Positions 21,480 to 29,927 of a stretch of 34,150 bases of DNA are shown one piece after another (position 1 is the first letter of the stretch; each line of letters starts with the position of its first letter). Below the pieces are notes generated by a model, which had not been told where the DNA came from, made no database searches, and saw nothing but the letters and a program-made list of their open reading frames with translations. The position numbers and the translations under genes were made by a program. The stretch is from Clostridia bacterium (GTDB lineage Bacteria > Bacillota > Clostridia > Oscillospirales > CAG-272). Location: the NCBI GenBank assembly GCA_017463865.1, contig JAFTOI010000031.1, positions 1 to 34,150 of the forward strand. The letters are read 5' to 3'.

Positions 21480-22586
21480 ATGCTGAACCACGATGAAGAA
21501 GCCATCCGCGGCTTCCGGGCGCTGTACCACAGCTACGGCTACAAGCGCTACAAAATGAGCAAATTTGAAGAATACGACCTTTACGTCGCCAACAAGAGCT
21601 TCCTCGCCAGCGACAACATCGTCACCTTCCCCGGTGTGGGCGGACGTCTGATGGCCCTGCGGCCTGACGTGACCCTGTCGATCGTCAAAAACGCCGCCAC
21701 CGGTGCGGGCGAGATCGAGAAGCTGTACTACAACGAGACCGTCTACCGTCCCGAGGGGGGCGAGCTGAAGGAGATCACGCAGGTGGGCCTTGAGTGCATC
21801 GGCCGCCTCGACGACTACGCCATGGGCGAGGTCGTCCTGCTGGCCGCGCGCAGTCTGGCGCTGGTTGATGAGCATTATCTGCTGACCCTCTCGCACATGG
21901 GCATCGTCTCGGCCATCCTCGACGAAGCTATGCCGGCTGACGAGCCCCCTGCCCTGCGCGACAAGCTGCTGGGCTGCATCGGCGAGAAGAACGCGCACGG
22001 TCTGCGCGCCCTCTGCGCCGAGGCGGGCATCAGTGAGGCCGCGACTGAGCGTCTGGCGGCGCTGATGCAGCTGGGCGGCGCGTTCGGTGATGTGGTTGAG
22101 GATCTGCGCCGGCTGTGCGGCAGCACGCCTGCGGCGCTCGCCGCGCTCAGTGAACTCGAAAATATTGCCCGAATGCTTGAACTTTATGGCACTTCTTCGC
22201 ATTTACGTCTTGACTTTTCCCTGGTCAATGATTTACAATATTATAATGGCGTGATTTTCAAAGGCTATCTCCGTGCGCTGCCCAGTGAACTGCTCTCGGG
22301 CGGCCGCTACGACCGGCTGGCGCGGCGCTTCGGCCGCGAGGGAGCGATCGGGTTCGGCATCAATGTCGACCTGCTCGAGCGTCTGGGCGGCGTAGGCGAT
22401 GAATATGACGTTGACGTACTGCTGACCTACGACGCCGGTGTCGACGCCGACGCGCTGACCCGCGCGGTGAAGATGCTGTGCGAGAGCGGCCAGAGCGTGC
22501 GCGTGCAGCCGGCGGGTGCGCCGGTGAAGCTGAAGTTCCGTCAGCAGCTGAGCATGAATGAAAGGGGGCTCGAGATCGGTGAGTGA
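21480..22586 (+). CDS. hisZ: ATP phosphoribosyltransferase regulatory subunit HisZ
   Basis: A 368-residue paralogue of histidyl-tRNA synthetase that lacks aminoacylation and instead binds short HisG to form the hetero-octameric first enzyme of histidine synthesis. The class II-like core is visible (RPDVTLSIVKNA near residue 60, YNETVYRPEG, EITQVGLECIG, and a late LLSGGRYDRLARRFG), while the C-terminal anticodon domain of true HisRS is reduced. AAAGGA lies upstream of the ATG at 21480; an earlier in-frame ATG at 21426 would lie upstream of the -10 box. It is the first gene of the operon and overlaps or abuts hisG. Confidence 0.93.
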   Translation: MLNHDEEAIRGFRALYHSYGYKRYKMSKFEEYDLYVANKSFLASDNIVTFPGVGGRLMALRPDVTLSIVKNAATGAGEIEKLYYNETVYRPEGGELKEITQVGLECIGRLDDYAMGEVVLLAARSLALVDEHYLLTLSHMGIVSAILDEAMPADEPPALRDKLLGCIGEKNAHGLRALCAEAGISEAATERLAALMQLGGAFGDVVEDLRRLCGSTPAALAALSELENIARMLELYGTSSHLRLDFSLVNDLQYYNGVIFKGYLRALPSELLSGGRYDRLARRFGREGAIGFGINVDLLERLGGVGDEYDVDVLLTYDAGVDADALTRAVKMLCESGQSVRVQPAGAPVKLKFRQQLSMNERGLEIGE

Positions 22587-23199
22587 GATGTTGAATGTAG
22601 CGCTGCCCAAGGGGCGGCTGGGCGAGAAGGTCTATGCCCGTTTTGCTGAGGCGGGGTATCCCTGCCCGTCTGTATTGGAGAACAGCCGCAAGCTGATTTT
22701 TGAGAATCCCGAGTGCGGCGTGCGGTATTTCTGGGTCAAGCCCTCCGACGTGGCCATCTACGTCGAGCGGGGCGCGGCCGATATTGGTGTGGCGGGCAAG
22801 GACATCCTGCTCGAGTACACGCCGGCGGTTTATGAGCTGGCCGACCTTGACGTGGGCAAGTGCCGCATGGCGGTGGCAGCCAAGCGCGGCTTCCGCGACA
22901 ACACCGAGCGGACGCTCCGCGTGGCAACCAAGTTCCCGAACATCGCCCGCGCGCACTATGCGTCGAAGAGCCGCGAGATCGAGCTGATCCATCTCAACGG
23001 CTCGATCGAGCTGGCGCCGATCCTTGGCATGTCCGACGTCATCGTGGACATCGTCGAGACCGGCACGACGCTCAAGGAGAACGACCTCGAGCCGATCGAG
23101 GACATCGTCCCCATCAGCGCGCGCCTCATCGCCAACCGCGTCAGCTACCAGTTCGCGCAGAAGCAGCTGGACGCGCTGAGGGATGCGCTGATGAGATAA
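22579..23199 (+). CDS. hisG: ATP phosphoribosyltransferase catalytic subunit, short form
   Basis: Catalyses condensation of ATP and PRPP to N1-phosphoribosyl-ATP, the committed step of histidine synthesis. At about 206 residues it is the short form, which lacks the C-terminal regulatory domain and needs HisZ. It begins MLNVALPKGRLGEK; the PRPP-binding region near residue 155 (SDVIVDIVETGTTLKEN) is present. A GTG at 22579, 11 bases behind AAAGGGGG, is the preferred start and overlaps hisZ by eight bases. An ATG at 22588, one base after the hisZ stop, is an equal-frame alternative. A repeat element follows the stop immediately. Confidence 0.95.
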   Translation: MSEMLNVALPKGRLGEKVYARFAEAGYPCPSVLENSRKLIFENPECGVRYFWVKPSDVAIYVERGAADIGVAGKDILLEYTPAVYELADLDVGKCRMAVAAKRGFRDNTERTLRVATKFPNIARAHYASKSREIELIHLNGSIELAPILGMSDVIVDIVETGTTLKENDLEPIEDIVPISARLIANRVSYQFAQKQLDALRDALMR

Positions 23200-23283
23200 G
23201 ACCTTGGGGCGCTGCCCCAACCCCCGCCTAAGGGCCTTTTTGAAAAAAGGCCCTTAGGAATCCCTAAAAACTTTCCAACACAC
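23200..23283 (-). repeat. Modular hairpin repeat, family 1, copy B, between hisG and hisD
   Basis: Read on the minus strand this matches the copy at 33994-34081 for about 80 bases, including GGCCCTTAGGCGGGG and GCGCCCCAAGGTCT. On the plus strand it forms TTGGGGC/GCCCCAA (23204-23220) and a long stem CCTAAGGGCC.../...GGCCCTTAGG (23227-23258). No T tract follows on the plus strand, so the operon probably reads through, though the hairpin could reduce or partition the transcript. Confidence 0.85.
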
Positions 23284-23302
23284 TTATTTTTGAGGTACTG
23301 CT

Positions 23303-24583
23303 ATGATTCCGATCTATTCGATGAAGGACACCGACCGTGCGACGATCTTTGCGCGGGGCGAGGGCGGCGTGAATGTTGCCGAGACGGTGTCCGGCATCAT
23401 TGCCGATGTGCGCGCCCGCGGCGATGCGGCGCTGCGCGAATATACTGCGAAGTTCGACCGGGCGGCGCTCGATGCCCTTGCCGTCAGCGAGGCCGAGATA
23501 GCTGAGGCCATTGCTTCGGTTGAGCCGAAGTTTCTTGATGTGCTGCGCGAGGCTGCGCGGCGCATTCGTGCGTTTCACAGCCGTCAGGTGCGGCATGATT
23601 TTGTCATCACCGACCAGCCCGGTGTGGTGATGGGCCAGCGCGTGATCCCGCTTGAGCGGGTTGGCCTGTATGTGCCGGGCGGCACGGCGAGCTATCCGTC
23701 GTCGGTGCTGATGAATGCGATCCCCGCCGCCCTTGCCGGCGTCGACGAGGTGGTCATGGTGACCCCGCCCGGCCCGGATGGGAAGATCAACCCCGTCATT
23801 CTTGCAGCGGCATCGGTCGCGGGCGTCGGCCGCATCTTTAAGATGGGCGGCGCGCAGGCTGTCGCCGCGCTGGCCTACGGTACCGAGAGCGTGCCGCGGG
23901 TGGACAAGATCGTCGGCCCGGGCAACGCCTATGTGGCTGAGGCCAAGCGGCAGGTGTACGGTCAGGTTGACATTGACATGATCGCCGGACCCAGCGAGAT
24001 CCTCGTCATCGCCGACGGTGCAAGCGACCCGCGCTGTGTGGCTGCCGATCTGCTCTCGCAGGCCGAGCATGACCGGCTGGCGTCGGCGGTGCTGGTCACC
24101 GACAGCGCTGAGCTGGCCACGGCCGTCCAGGCTGAGCTTGAGCGCCAGATCCCGCTGCTCCCCCGCGCCGAGATCGCGCGGACGTCGATCGACAACCGGG
24201 GCAAGATCATTGTTGCCGAGTCGATCGAGGAAGCCATTGCCGTCTCGAACGAGATCGCGCCCGAGCATCTCGAGGTCTGCGTTGATAATCCCTTCGACTA
24301 CCTCAGCCGCATCCGCCACGCCGGCTCGGTCTTCCTCGGCCGCGCCTGCCCCGAGGCGCTGGGCGATTACTTTGCCGGCCCCAACCACACCCTGCCCACC
24401 AGCGGCACGGCGCGCTTCTCTTCCCCGCTGTCGGTCGATGACTTCGTTAAAAAGTCGGCCTTCACCTACTACACCCCCGACGCCCTCGCGGCCGTCGCCG
24501 ACGATGTCGCCTACTTCGCCCGCAAAGAAGGGCTTGAGGCACACGCCCGCAGCGCCGAAGCGCGCGGCAAATACGCAAACTAA
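23303..24583 (+). CDS. hisD: Histidinol dehydrogenase
   Basis: A 426-residue NAD-dependent enzyme that performs the last two oxidations, histidinol to histidinal to histidine. The zinc ligands expected from the E. coli enzyme are Gln253 and His256 (SQAEHD), Asp355 (GDYFAGPNH) and His414 near the C-terminus. The catalytic Glu321/His322 pair is in APEHLE. Length is standard. A GAGG site precedes the ATG. It lies 103 bases after hisG, the second-largest gap in the operon, and the gap is filled by a repeat element. Confidence 0.97.
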   Translation: MIPIYSMKDTDRATIFARGEGGVNVAETVSGIIADVRARGDAALREYTAKFDRAALDALAVSEAEIAEAIASVEPKFLDVLREAARRIRAFHSRQVRHDFVITDQPGVVMGQRVIPLERVGLYVPGGTASYPSSVLMNAIPAALAGVDEVVMVTPPGPDGKINPVILAAASVAGVGRIFKMGGAQAVAALAYGTESVPRVDKIVGPGNAYVAEAKRQVYGQVDIDMIAGPSEILVIADGASDPRCVAADLLSQAEHDRLASAVLVTDSAELATAVQAELERQIPLLPRAEIARTSIDNRGKIIVAESIEEAIAVSNEIAPEHLEVCVDNPFDYLSRIRHAGSVFLGRACPEALGDYFAGPNHTLPTSGTARFSSPLSVDDFVKKSAFTYYTPDALAAVADDVAYFARKEGLEAHARSAEARGKYAN

Positions 24584-24607
24584 GATTCTACATCCACGAG
24601 GTCAGAT

Positions 24608-25678
24608 ATGTCCAACTTTCTCAACGCCCGCCACGCCGCCCTTGAGGCCTACGTCCCCGGCGAGCAGCCGACCGATCAGAAATACATCAAGCTGAATACC
24701 AACGAGTCGCCCTACCCGCCCCTGCCCGAGGTGGTAACCGCGGCAGCCGAGGCAGCGGCGCTCTGCCACCTCTACTCCGACCCCGAGGGTAAGGCGCTGC
24801 GCGCCAAGCTGGCCGCCCGCTATGGCGTCGAGCCGGCGCAGACCATCCTCGGCAACGGCTCGGATGAGATCCTGTCCTTCGCCTTCCAGGCCTTCGGCGG
24901 CCCCGACACGCCGGTGGCTTTCCCCGACATCAGCTACGGCTTCTACCCCGTCTACGCCAACCTCTACGGCATCCCGGCCAAGGTGATCCCCCTGCGCGAT
25001 GACTTCACCGTCTGCGCCGATGACTACATCGGCCTTGGGTGCGGCATGATCGTCATTGCCAACCCCAACGCCCCCACCGGGCTTGCGCTGGGGCTGGATG
25101 ATGTCGCCCGCATCTGCGCGGGCAATCCGTCGAGCGTGGTGCTCATCGATGAGGCCTATGTCGACTTCGGCGCTAAATCGGCGGTGTCCCTGCTGGCCGA
25201 TCACCCCAACCTGCTGGTCGTGCAGACCTTCTCCAAGTCCCGCTCGCTGGCGGGCGGCCGTCTGGGCTACGCCATCGCCTCGGCTGAGATCATCGCCGAC
25301 CTCAACCGCATCAAATATTCGATCAACCCCTACAACATCAACCGCATGACCCTCGCCGCCGGCGAGGCCATCCTCGACCATGACGACATCTGCGCCGCCC
25401 GCTGTGCCGAGATCGCGGCGACCCGCGCTTACACATCCGAGGAGCTGCGCAAGCTGGGCTTCACGCTGACCGACTCGCTGACCAACTTCCTCTTCGCCCG
25501 CCCCGCCGACGGCGACGCCGCCGGAATGTATGCTGAGCTGCGCAAGCGCGGCATCCTCGTCCGCTACTTCAGCGGTGCGCGGGTGTGCGAGTATCTGCGC
25601 ATCACGGTAGGGACGCGCGAGCAGATGGACGCTCTCCTTGACGCCGTCCGCGCCATTCTCGAAGAAAAAGGAGCATGA
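24608..25678 (+). CDS. hisC: Histidinol-phosphate aminotransferase
   Basis: A 356-residue PLP-dependent class I/II aminotransferase that converts imidazole-acetol phosphate and glutamate to histidinol phosphate. The PLP lysine is Lys210 in TFSKSRSLAGGRLG. Asp181 and Tyr184 (LIDEAYVDF) and NPNAPTG near residue 152 complete the cofactor site. The N-terminal KLNTNESPYPP is typical for HisC. It starts 24 bases after hisD with a GAGG site and ends next to hisB, its stop lying two bases before the chosen hisB start. Confidence 0.96.
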   Translation: MSNFLNARHAALEAYVPGEQPTDQKYIKLNTNESPYPPLPEVVTAAAEAAALCHLYSDPEGKALRAKLAARYGVEPAQTILGNGSDEILSFAFQAFGGPDTPVAFPDISYGFYPVYANLYGIPAKVIPLRDDFTVCADDYIGLGCGMIVIANPNAPTGLALGLDDVARICAGNPSSVVLIDEAYVDFGAKSAVSLLADHPNLLVVQTFSKSRSLAGGRLGYAIASAEIIADLNRIKYSINPYNINRMTLAAGEAILDHDDICAARCAEIAATRAYTSEELRKLGFTLTDSLTNFLFARPADGDAAGMYAELRKRGILVRYFSGARVCEYLRITVGTREQMDALLDAVRAILEEKGA

Positions 25679-25680
25679 CC

Positions 25681-26259
25681 ATGACCAGACAAGCCACCAT
25701 CGCACGCAAGACCGCCGAAACCGACATTGCGCTGACCCTCTCGCTGGACGGCGGCGCGGTGGAGATCAACTCGGGCGTCGGCTTCCTTGACCACATGCTC
25801 ACCCTCTTCGCCCGTCACGGCGGGTTCGGGCTGACGCTGACCTGTGCCGGCGACGTGCAGGTCGACGACCACCATTCGGTGGAGGACATCGGCATTTGCC
25901 TGGGCAAGGCCTTTGACGAGGCGCTGGGCGACCGCCGCGGCATCGCACGTTATGGCTCGATGATGCTCCCCATGGACGAGTCGCTGATCCTCTGCGCCCT
26001 CGACATCTCGGGGCGCTCGATGCTCTGCGCAGACCTGGGCGAGCTGCCGCCCAAGGTGGGGACATTCGACACCGAGCTGGTCGAGGAATTTCTCCTCGCC
26101 TTCACGCGGCACTTCCCCATCACCCTCCACCTCCGCCGCATCACGGGGAGCAACACCCACCACATCATTGAGGGCAGCTTCAAGGCGCTGGGCCGCGCCC
26201 TGCGCCAGGCTGTTGCCGTGGTGAGTGACGAAATTCCTTCCACCAAGGGGGTATTGTAA
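25681..26259 (+). CDS. hisB: Imidazoleglycerol-phosphate dehydratase
   Basis: A 192-residue dehydratase (IGPD) that converts imidazoleglycerol phosphate to imidazole-acetol phosphate. Metal-binding motifs are present: FLDHML near residue 36, the first DDHHSVED near 63, and a second SNTHHIIEG near 160. The length matches the single-function form, so the N-terminal histidinol-phosphatase domain found in enterobacterial HisB is absent. The ATG at 25681 is chosen because AAGGAG lies seven bases upstream; the ATG at 25675 overlapping the hisC stop is only one base from that site. The stop shares a base with the hisH start (TAATG). Confidence 0.96.
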   Translation: MTRQATIARKTAETDIALTLSLDGGAVEINSGVGFLDHMLTLFARHGGFGLTLTCAGDVQVDDHHSVEDIGICLGKAFDEALGDRRGIARYGSMMLPMDESLILCALDISGRSMLCADLGELPPKVGTFDTELVEEFLLAFTRHFPITLHLRRITGSNTHHIIEGSFKALGRALRQAVAVVSDEIPSTKGVL

Positions 26260-26876
26260 TGATTGCCATCATCGACTACGGCGTCGGCAACCTCTTTTCG
26301 CTGGCCGCCTCCTTCCGTTCGCTGGGCGCGGAGACGGTGGTCACCGGCGACGCCGACACCATCCGCGCGGCTGAGCGCATCATTCTCCCCGGTGTGGGCG
26401 CCTTCGCCGACGCCGCCGCCAAGCTGCGTGCGACCGGTCTTGACGCTGTCGTCACAGCCGAAGCCGCCGCCGGCAAGCCCCTGCTCGGGATCTGCCTCGG
26501 CATGCAGATGCTGTTCGAGCGCAGCTACGAGTACGGTACGCATGAGGGGCTTGGGCTCATTCCCGGTGAGGTCTGCCCCATCGCGCCGGTCATCGGCGAA
26601 GGGCTGAAGGTGCCGCACATCGGCTGGAATTCGCTGGATTTCCCGGCGGGCAAGGCAAAATCCCCCCTCTTCCGCTACATCAACGAGGGCGACTACGTCT
26701 ACTTCGTCCACTCCTATGCCGCCATGCACTGCGATGACGCTGTCATCGCCACCTCGACCTACGGCGTCCCGCTGACCGCCGCCGTCGCGCGTGACAATGT
26801 CTACGGCACGCAGTTCCACCCCGAGAAGAGCGGCGACGTCGGCCTGCGCATCCTGCGCGCCTTCTGCGAAGCCTGA
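26259..26876 (+). CDS. hisH: Imidazole glycerol phosphate synthase, glutaminase subunit
   Basis: A 205-residue class I glutamine amidotransferase that supplies ammonia to HisF. The nucleophile Cys is in LLGICLGMQML near residue 80, and the His-Glu pair is in TQFHPEKSG near 188. The N-terminus IIDYGVGNLFSL is typical. Its ATG overlaps the last base of hisB, with AAGGGGG upstream, indicating translational coupling. It works as a heterodimer with HisF, two genes further on. Confidence 0.97.
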   Translation: MIAIIDYGVGNLFSLAASFRSLGAETVVTGDADTIRAAERIILPGVGAFADAAAKLRATGLDAVVTAEAAAGKPLLGICLGMQMLFERSYEYGTHEGLGLIPGEVCPIAPVIGEGLKVPHIGWNSLDFPAGKAKSPLFRYINEGDYVYFVHSYAAMHCDDAVIATSTYGVPLTAAVARDNVYGTQFHPEKSGDVGLRILRAFCEA

Positions 26877-26898
26877 TTTTACCGTTTAAGGAGCACCT

Positions 26899-27618
26899 AT
26901 GAACATCCTACCTGCAATTGATTTATATAACGGCTGCGCCGTGCGCCTGCTGCGCGGCGACTACGCGCAGATGACCACCTACTCCACCGATCCCGCCGCT
27001 GTTGCCCGCGATTTCGCCGCGAAGGGAGCCGAGTGGCTGCACCTCGTCGACCTCGAGGGGGCAAAATCGGGCGGCACACCCAACGCGGAAACCGTCGCGG
27101 CCATCGCCCATGCCGGACAGCTCAAAATCGAGATCGGCGGCGGCGTCCGCTCGGTCGAGGTCATCGAGCGTTATCTCGGCCTTGGCGTCGAGCGCGTCAT
27201 CCTCGGCACGGCGGCCATCACCGAGCCGGCCCTGCTCGAGTCTGCGGCTAAGGCCTACGGCGCACACCTGGCGGTGGGCGTCGACCTGCGCGACGGCAAG
27301 GTCGCCATCAAGGGCTGGACCGAGACCTCGGCCCTCGACGGCTTCGACTTCATCGCCCGCCTCGAGCAGCTGGGCGTCGGCACCGTCATCGTCACCGACA
27401 TTTCCCGCGACGGCGCCATGAAGGGCACGAACCTCGACCTCTACCGCCAGCTCAAGGCCAAATTCAGCCTCAACATCATCGCCTCGGGCGGCGTCAGCTC
27501 GCTCGCCGACGTCCGGGCGCTGAGCGAGATCGACGTCTACGGCGCGATCCTCGGCCGGGCGCTCTACACCGGCGACCTCATCCTCGAGGAAGCGCTGGCG
27601 GCAGCGAAAGGAGCGTAA
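26899..27618 (+). CDS. hisA: ProFAR isomerase (phosphoribosylformimino-AICAR-phosphate isomerase)
   Basis: A 239-residue (beta/alpha)8 barrel that isomerises ProFAR to PRFAR by an Amadori rearrangement. The general base Asp7 is in LPAIDLYNG; the partner Asp is in VTDISRDG near residue 170. The two phosphate-binding segments (IGGGVRS, ASGGVSS) show the internal half-barrel duplication shared with HisF. TTAAGGAG precedes the ATG. It is 22 bases after hisH and one base before hisF. Confidence 0.97.
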   Translation: MNILPAIDLYNGCAVRLLRGDYAQMTTYSTDPAAVARDFAAKGAEWLHLVDLEGAKSGGTPNAETVAAIAHAGQLKIEIGGGVRSVEVIERYLGLGVERVILGTAAITEPALLESAAKAYGAHLAVGVDLRDGKVAIKGWTETSALDGFDFIARLEQLGVGTVIVTDISRDGAMKGTNLDLYRQLKAKFSLNIIASGGVSSLADVRALSEIDVYGAILGRALYTGDLILEEALAAAKGA

Positions 27619-27619
27619 C

Positions 27620-28378
27620 ATGGTAACCAAACGCATTATCCCCTGCCTCGACGTCCGTGACGGGCGCGTGGTCAAGGGCGTCAACTTCATGGGCCTGCGC
27701 GACGTGTCCTCCCCCGTCGACCTCGCCCGCTACTACAGCGAAAACGGCGCGGACGAGCTGGTCTTCTACGACATCACCGCCTCGGCTGAGGGGCGTGCCC
27801 TCTTCACCGATATCCTGCGCGAGGTGGCGTCGAACATCTTCATCCCCCTGACCGTCGGCGGCGGCATCAACACCGTCGACGATTTCGACCGCGTGCTGAA
27901 ATGCGGCGCAGACAAAGTGAGCGTCAACTCGGGCGCCATCCGCAATCCCGCCCTCGTCGGCGAGGCGGCCAAGCGTTACGGCGACCAGTGCGTGGTGCTG
28001 TCGGTCGACGTCAAGCGCGCGGGCGGCGAGTTCCGCGTCTTTGCCAAGGGCGGCCGCGAGGACACCGGCATGGAGGCCATCAGCTGGATCCGCCGCTGCG
28101 TCGACGCGGGCGCGGGCGAGATCGTGGTCAACAGCATGGACACTGACGGCGTCAAGGGCGGCTTCGACCTGGAGCTGCTGGCCGCCGTCTGCGACGCAGT
28201 CAGCGTCCCCGTCATCGCCTCGGGCGGCGCGGGCTGCGCAGAGGATTTCGTCACCCTCTTCAACACCCTCCCCGGCGTCGACGCCGGTCTTGCCGCCTCA
28301 ATCTTCCACTTCGGCGAGGTTAAGATCCCTGAACTCAAACAAATGCTGCGCGCAAACGGCATTGAGATGCGGATATGA
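27620..28378 (+). CDS. hisF: Imidazole glycerol phosphate synthase, cyclase subunit
   Basis: A 252-residue (beta/alpha)8 barrel that closes the imidazole ring with ammonia from HisH, releasing AICAR and imidazoleglycerol phosphate. Catalytic Asp residues are visible in PCLDVRDGRVVKG (Asp11) and NSMDTDGVKGG (Asp130 region). Phosphate-binding VGGGIN and ASGGAG motifs are present. AAAGGAG spans the end of hisA. After its stop comes a 165-base gap holding a dispersed repeat before hisIE. Confidence 0.97.
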   Translation: MVTKRIIPCLDVRDGRVVKGVNFMGLRDVSSPVDLARYYSENGADELVFYDITASAEGRALFTDILREVASNIFIPLTVGGGINTVDDFDRVLKCGADKVSVNSGAIRNPALVGEAAKRYGDQCVVLSVDVKRAGGEFRVFAKGGREDTGMEAISWIRRCVDAGAGEIVVNSMDTDGVKGGFDLELLAAVCDAVSVPVIASGGAGCAEDFVTLFNTLPGVDAGLAASIFHFGEVKIPELKQMLRANGIEMRI

Positions 28379-28392
28379 CACGCTCGAAGCGC

Positions 28393-28513
28393 CGCCCCAG
28401 CCAAGGAAGGTGGGGGTGGAGGGGGCGGGAAACTTCGGCGTTTGATGATGGTAGATTTGGCCTTCGGCCAAATCGCCCCCCTCCTCGCGCGGGAGCGCGA
28501 AAAATCCACCATC
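28393..28513 (+). repeat. Modular hairpin repeat, family 2, copy 2, between hisF and hisIE
   Basis: The first 65 bases (CCCAGCCAAGGAAGGTGG..., AGGGGGCGGGAAACTTCGG...) match the minus-strand copy at 14186-14302. The remainder contains a perfect TTTGGCC/GGCCAAA hairpin and an outer imperfect pair GATGGTAGATTT/AAATCCACCATC. It occupies nearly the whole hisF-hisIE gap. No T tract follows, so it is not a standard terminator. Confidence 0.75.
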
Positions 28514-28543
28514 TACAATAAAAATATGACAAGGAGAACCCAC

Positions 28544-29206
28544 ATGCTATCCATAGACACCCTCAAATTCGACGAAAAGGGCCTGATCCCGGCCATCGTC
28601 ACCGACGCTGACTCGGGCGCCGTCCTCACCCTGGCTTACATGAACCGCGAAAGCCTCGAGATCACCATCCGCGAAGGCCGCACCTGCTTTTGGTCGCGCT
28701 CCCGCCAGGAGCTGTGGCGCAAGGGCGAGACCTCGGGCAACATCCAGCGCGTTGTCTCCATCACCGCCGACTGCGACCGCGACGCCCTCGTTGTCAAGGT
28801 GCGCAAGACCGGCCCCGCCTGCCACCTCGGCAACGACTCCTGCTTCGTTGACCTCGTCCACGAGGGCGACGAGCCGGATGGCTTCTCGCTCGACGCCCTG
28901 ATGCAGCTGCTTATCGGCCGTAAAACCGAGAAGAAGGAAGGCTCCTACACCACCTACCTCTTCGAGAAGGGCATCGACAAGATCCTCAAGAAGGTCGGCG
29001 AGGAGGCCACCGAGGTCATCGTCGCCGGCAAGGGCGACGACCGCGGCGAGACCATCTACGAGATCGCCGACCTCTGCTACCACGTCATGGTGCTGATGGT
29101 GCAGATGGGCATCTCCCTTGACGATATCCGCACCGAGCTGGCCTCCCGCCACGTCATCGACCACAAGGTTAAGCAGGAGAAATCGACCGCGGCTGCCGCG
29201 AAATAA
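28544..29206 (+). CDS. hisI: Bifunctional PR-AMP cyclohydrolase / PR-ATP pyrophosphohydrolase
   Basis: A 220-residue HisIE fusion for steps two and three of the pathway. Residues 1-105 are the HisI cyclohydrolase, with [16 protein letters not shown], the DCDRDALV metal site and [12 protein letters not shown]. Residues 112-205 are the HisE pyrophosphohydrolase, an all-alpha MazG-like domain with KVGEEATEV and [22 protein letters not shown] precedes the ATG at 28544; an earlier in-frame ATG at 28442 lies inside the repeat. It is the last operon gene and is followed five bases later by a strong terminator. Confidence 0.96.
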   Translation: MLSIDTLKFDEKGLIPAIVTDADSGAVLTLAYMNRESLEITIREGRTCFWSRSRQELWRKGETSGNIQRVVSITADCDRDALVVKVRKTGPACHLGNDSCFVDLVHEGDEPDGFSLDALMQLLIGRKTEKKEGSYTTYLFEKGIDKILKKVGEEATEVIVAGKGDDRGETIYEIADLCYHVMVLMVQMGISLDDIRTELASRHVIDHKVKQEKSTAAAAK

Positions 29207-29211
29207 CAAAT

Positions 29212-29254
29212 GATCTCCCGGCCGCGCCGATCTGCGCTGCCGGGAGATCTTTTT
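29212..29254 (+). terminator. Terminator of the histidine operon
   Basis: Stem GATCTCCCGG (29212-29221) / CCGGGAGATC (29240-29249), with an inner GCGC pairing, followed by TTTTT. It begins five bases after the hisIE stop and also faces the end of the converging minus-strand gene. Confidence 0.93.
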
Positions 29255-29257
29255 CGC

Positions 29258-29764
29258 TCACTCGATCCGCTTGCGGGGCATGAGTGCGATGATGAGCAGG
29301 ATCACCGCAATGGCGATGATCACCGCCACGATGACACCGACAAAGCCGTTGCCGCCGTTGTCCCCGGCGGGGGCGTTCTCGGTCACATCGGTCGCGGTGC
29401 CGGTCATAGTATCATGTGCCGCCGTGCCGCCGGCGGTGCCGCCGACGTTGTTCGGCTCAGTGATGACGCCGTTCGAGTCCTCGGGGATGTTGGTGCCGCT
29501 GTGGGCGGTACTGCCGTCGGTCGTGCCGTTGTGCGTACCGTTGGTCGTACCGTTGTTGGCACCGCGGTCGTCGGTCAGCATGCCAGCCGCGTCGTTGATC
29601 GCGTTGGTCACATCGCCGATGACGCCGGTGACATCACCGACGATCCCGCCGTCTCCCGCCGTCCGTGCGCCGTTCATGCCGACCGCGCTGACACTCAGTG
29701 CGGCAGCAAACGCCAGCAGCAGGCAGCAGAGCAGCGCCGCATATGCTTTTGTGTGCTTGTTCAT
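29258..29764 (-). CDS. Small Thr/Asn-rich membrane-anchored protein
   Basis: A 168-residue exported protein with three parts: a signal peptide (about 1-27, ending VSAVG), a low-complexity middle rich in Asn, Gly and Thr with short NGTT/NGTH units (about 67-120), and a C-terminal membrane helix (about 140-162) followed by a basic tail (PRKRIE). This is the layout of a short surface stalk. I do not recognise a family. AAAGGAT precedes the ATG. It converges on the his operon and shares its terminator region. Confidence 0.7.
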   Translation of the reverse strand: MNKHTKAYAALLCCLLLAFAAALSVSAVGMNGARTAGDGGIVGDVTGVIGDVTNAINDAAGMLTDDRGANNGTTNGTHNGTTDGSTAHSGTNIPEDSNGVITEPNNVGGTAGGTAAHDTMTGTATDVTENAPAGDNGGNGFVGVIVAVIIAIAVILLIIALMPRKRIE

Positions 29765-29876
29765 ATCTGTTATCCTTTCTCAGTGAAGTACACCCATATC
29801 ATGCCCGGTTTTGCGGCGATTATGTACAGCAGCGCGCATCGCCGGGCGAAAAACTGTTTTTCGCCCGCGGCAGGCC

Positions 29877-29905
29877 TTTACAAACCCATCAAAATATAGT
29901 AAAAT
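29877..29905 (+). promoter_or_regulatory. Promoter of the multi-pass membrane protein gene (twin 1)
   Basis: A -35 TTTACA (29877-29882) and a -10 TAAAAT (29900-29905) with a 17-base spacer. The region 29891-29916 matches 31611-31636 at 25 of 26 positions. Just upstream (29843-29866) is a CGGGCGAAAA/TTTTCGCCCG hairpin with no T tract. Confidence 0.75.
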
Positions 29906-29927
29906 AAGGATGATTGGAGGTGAGCGC

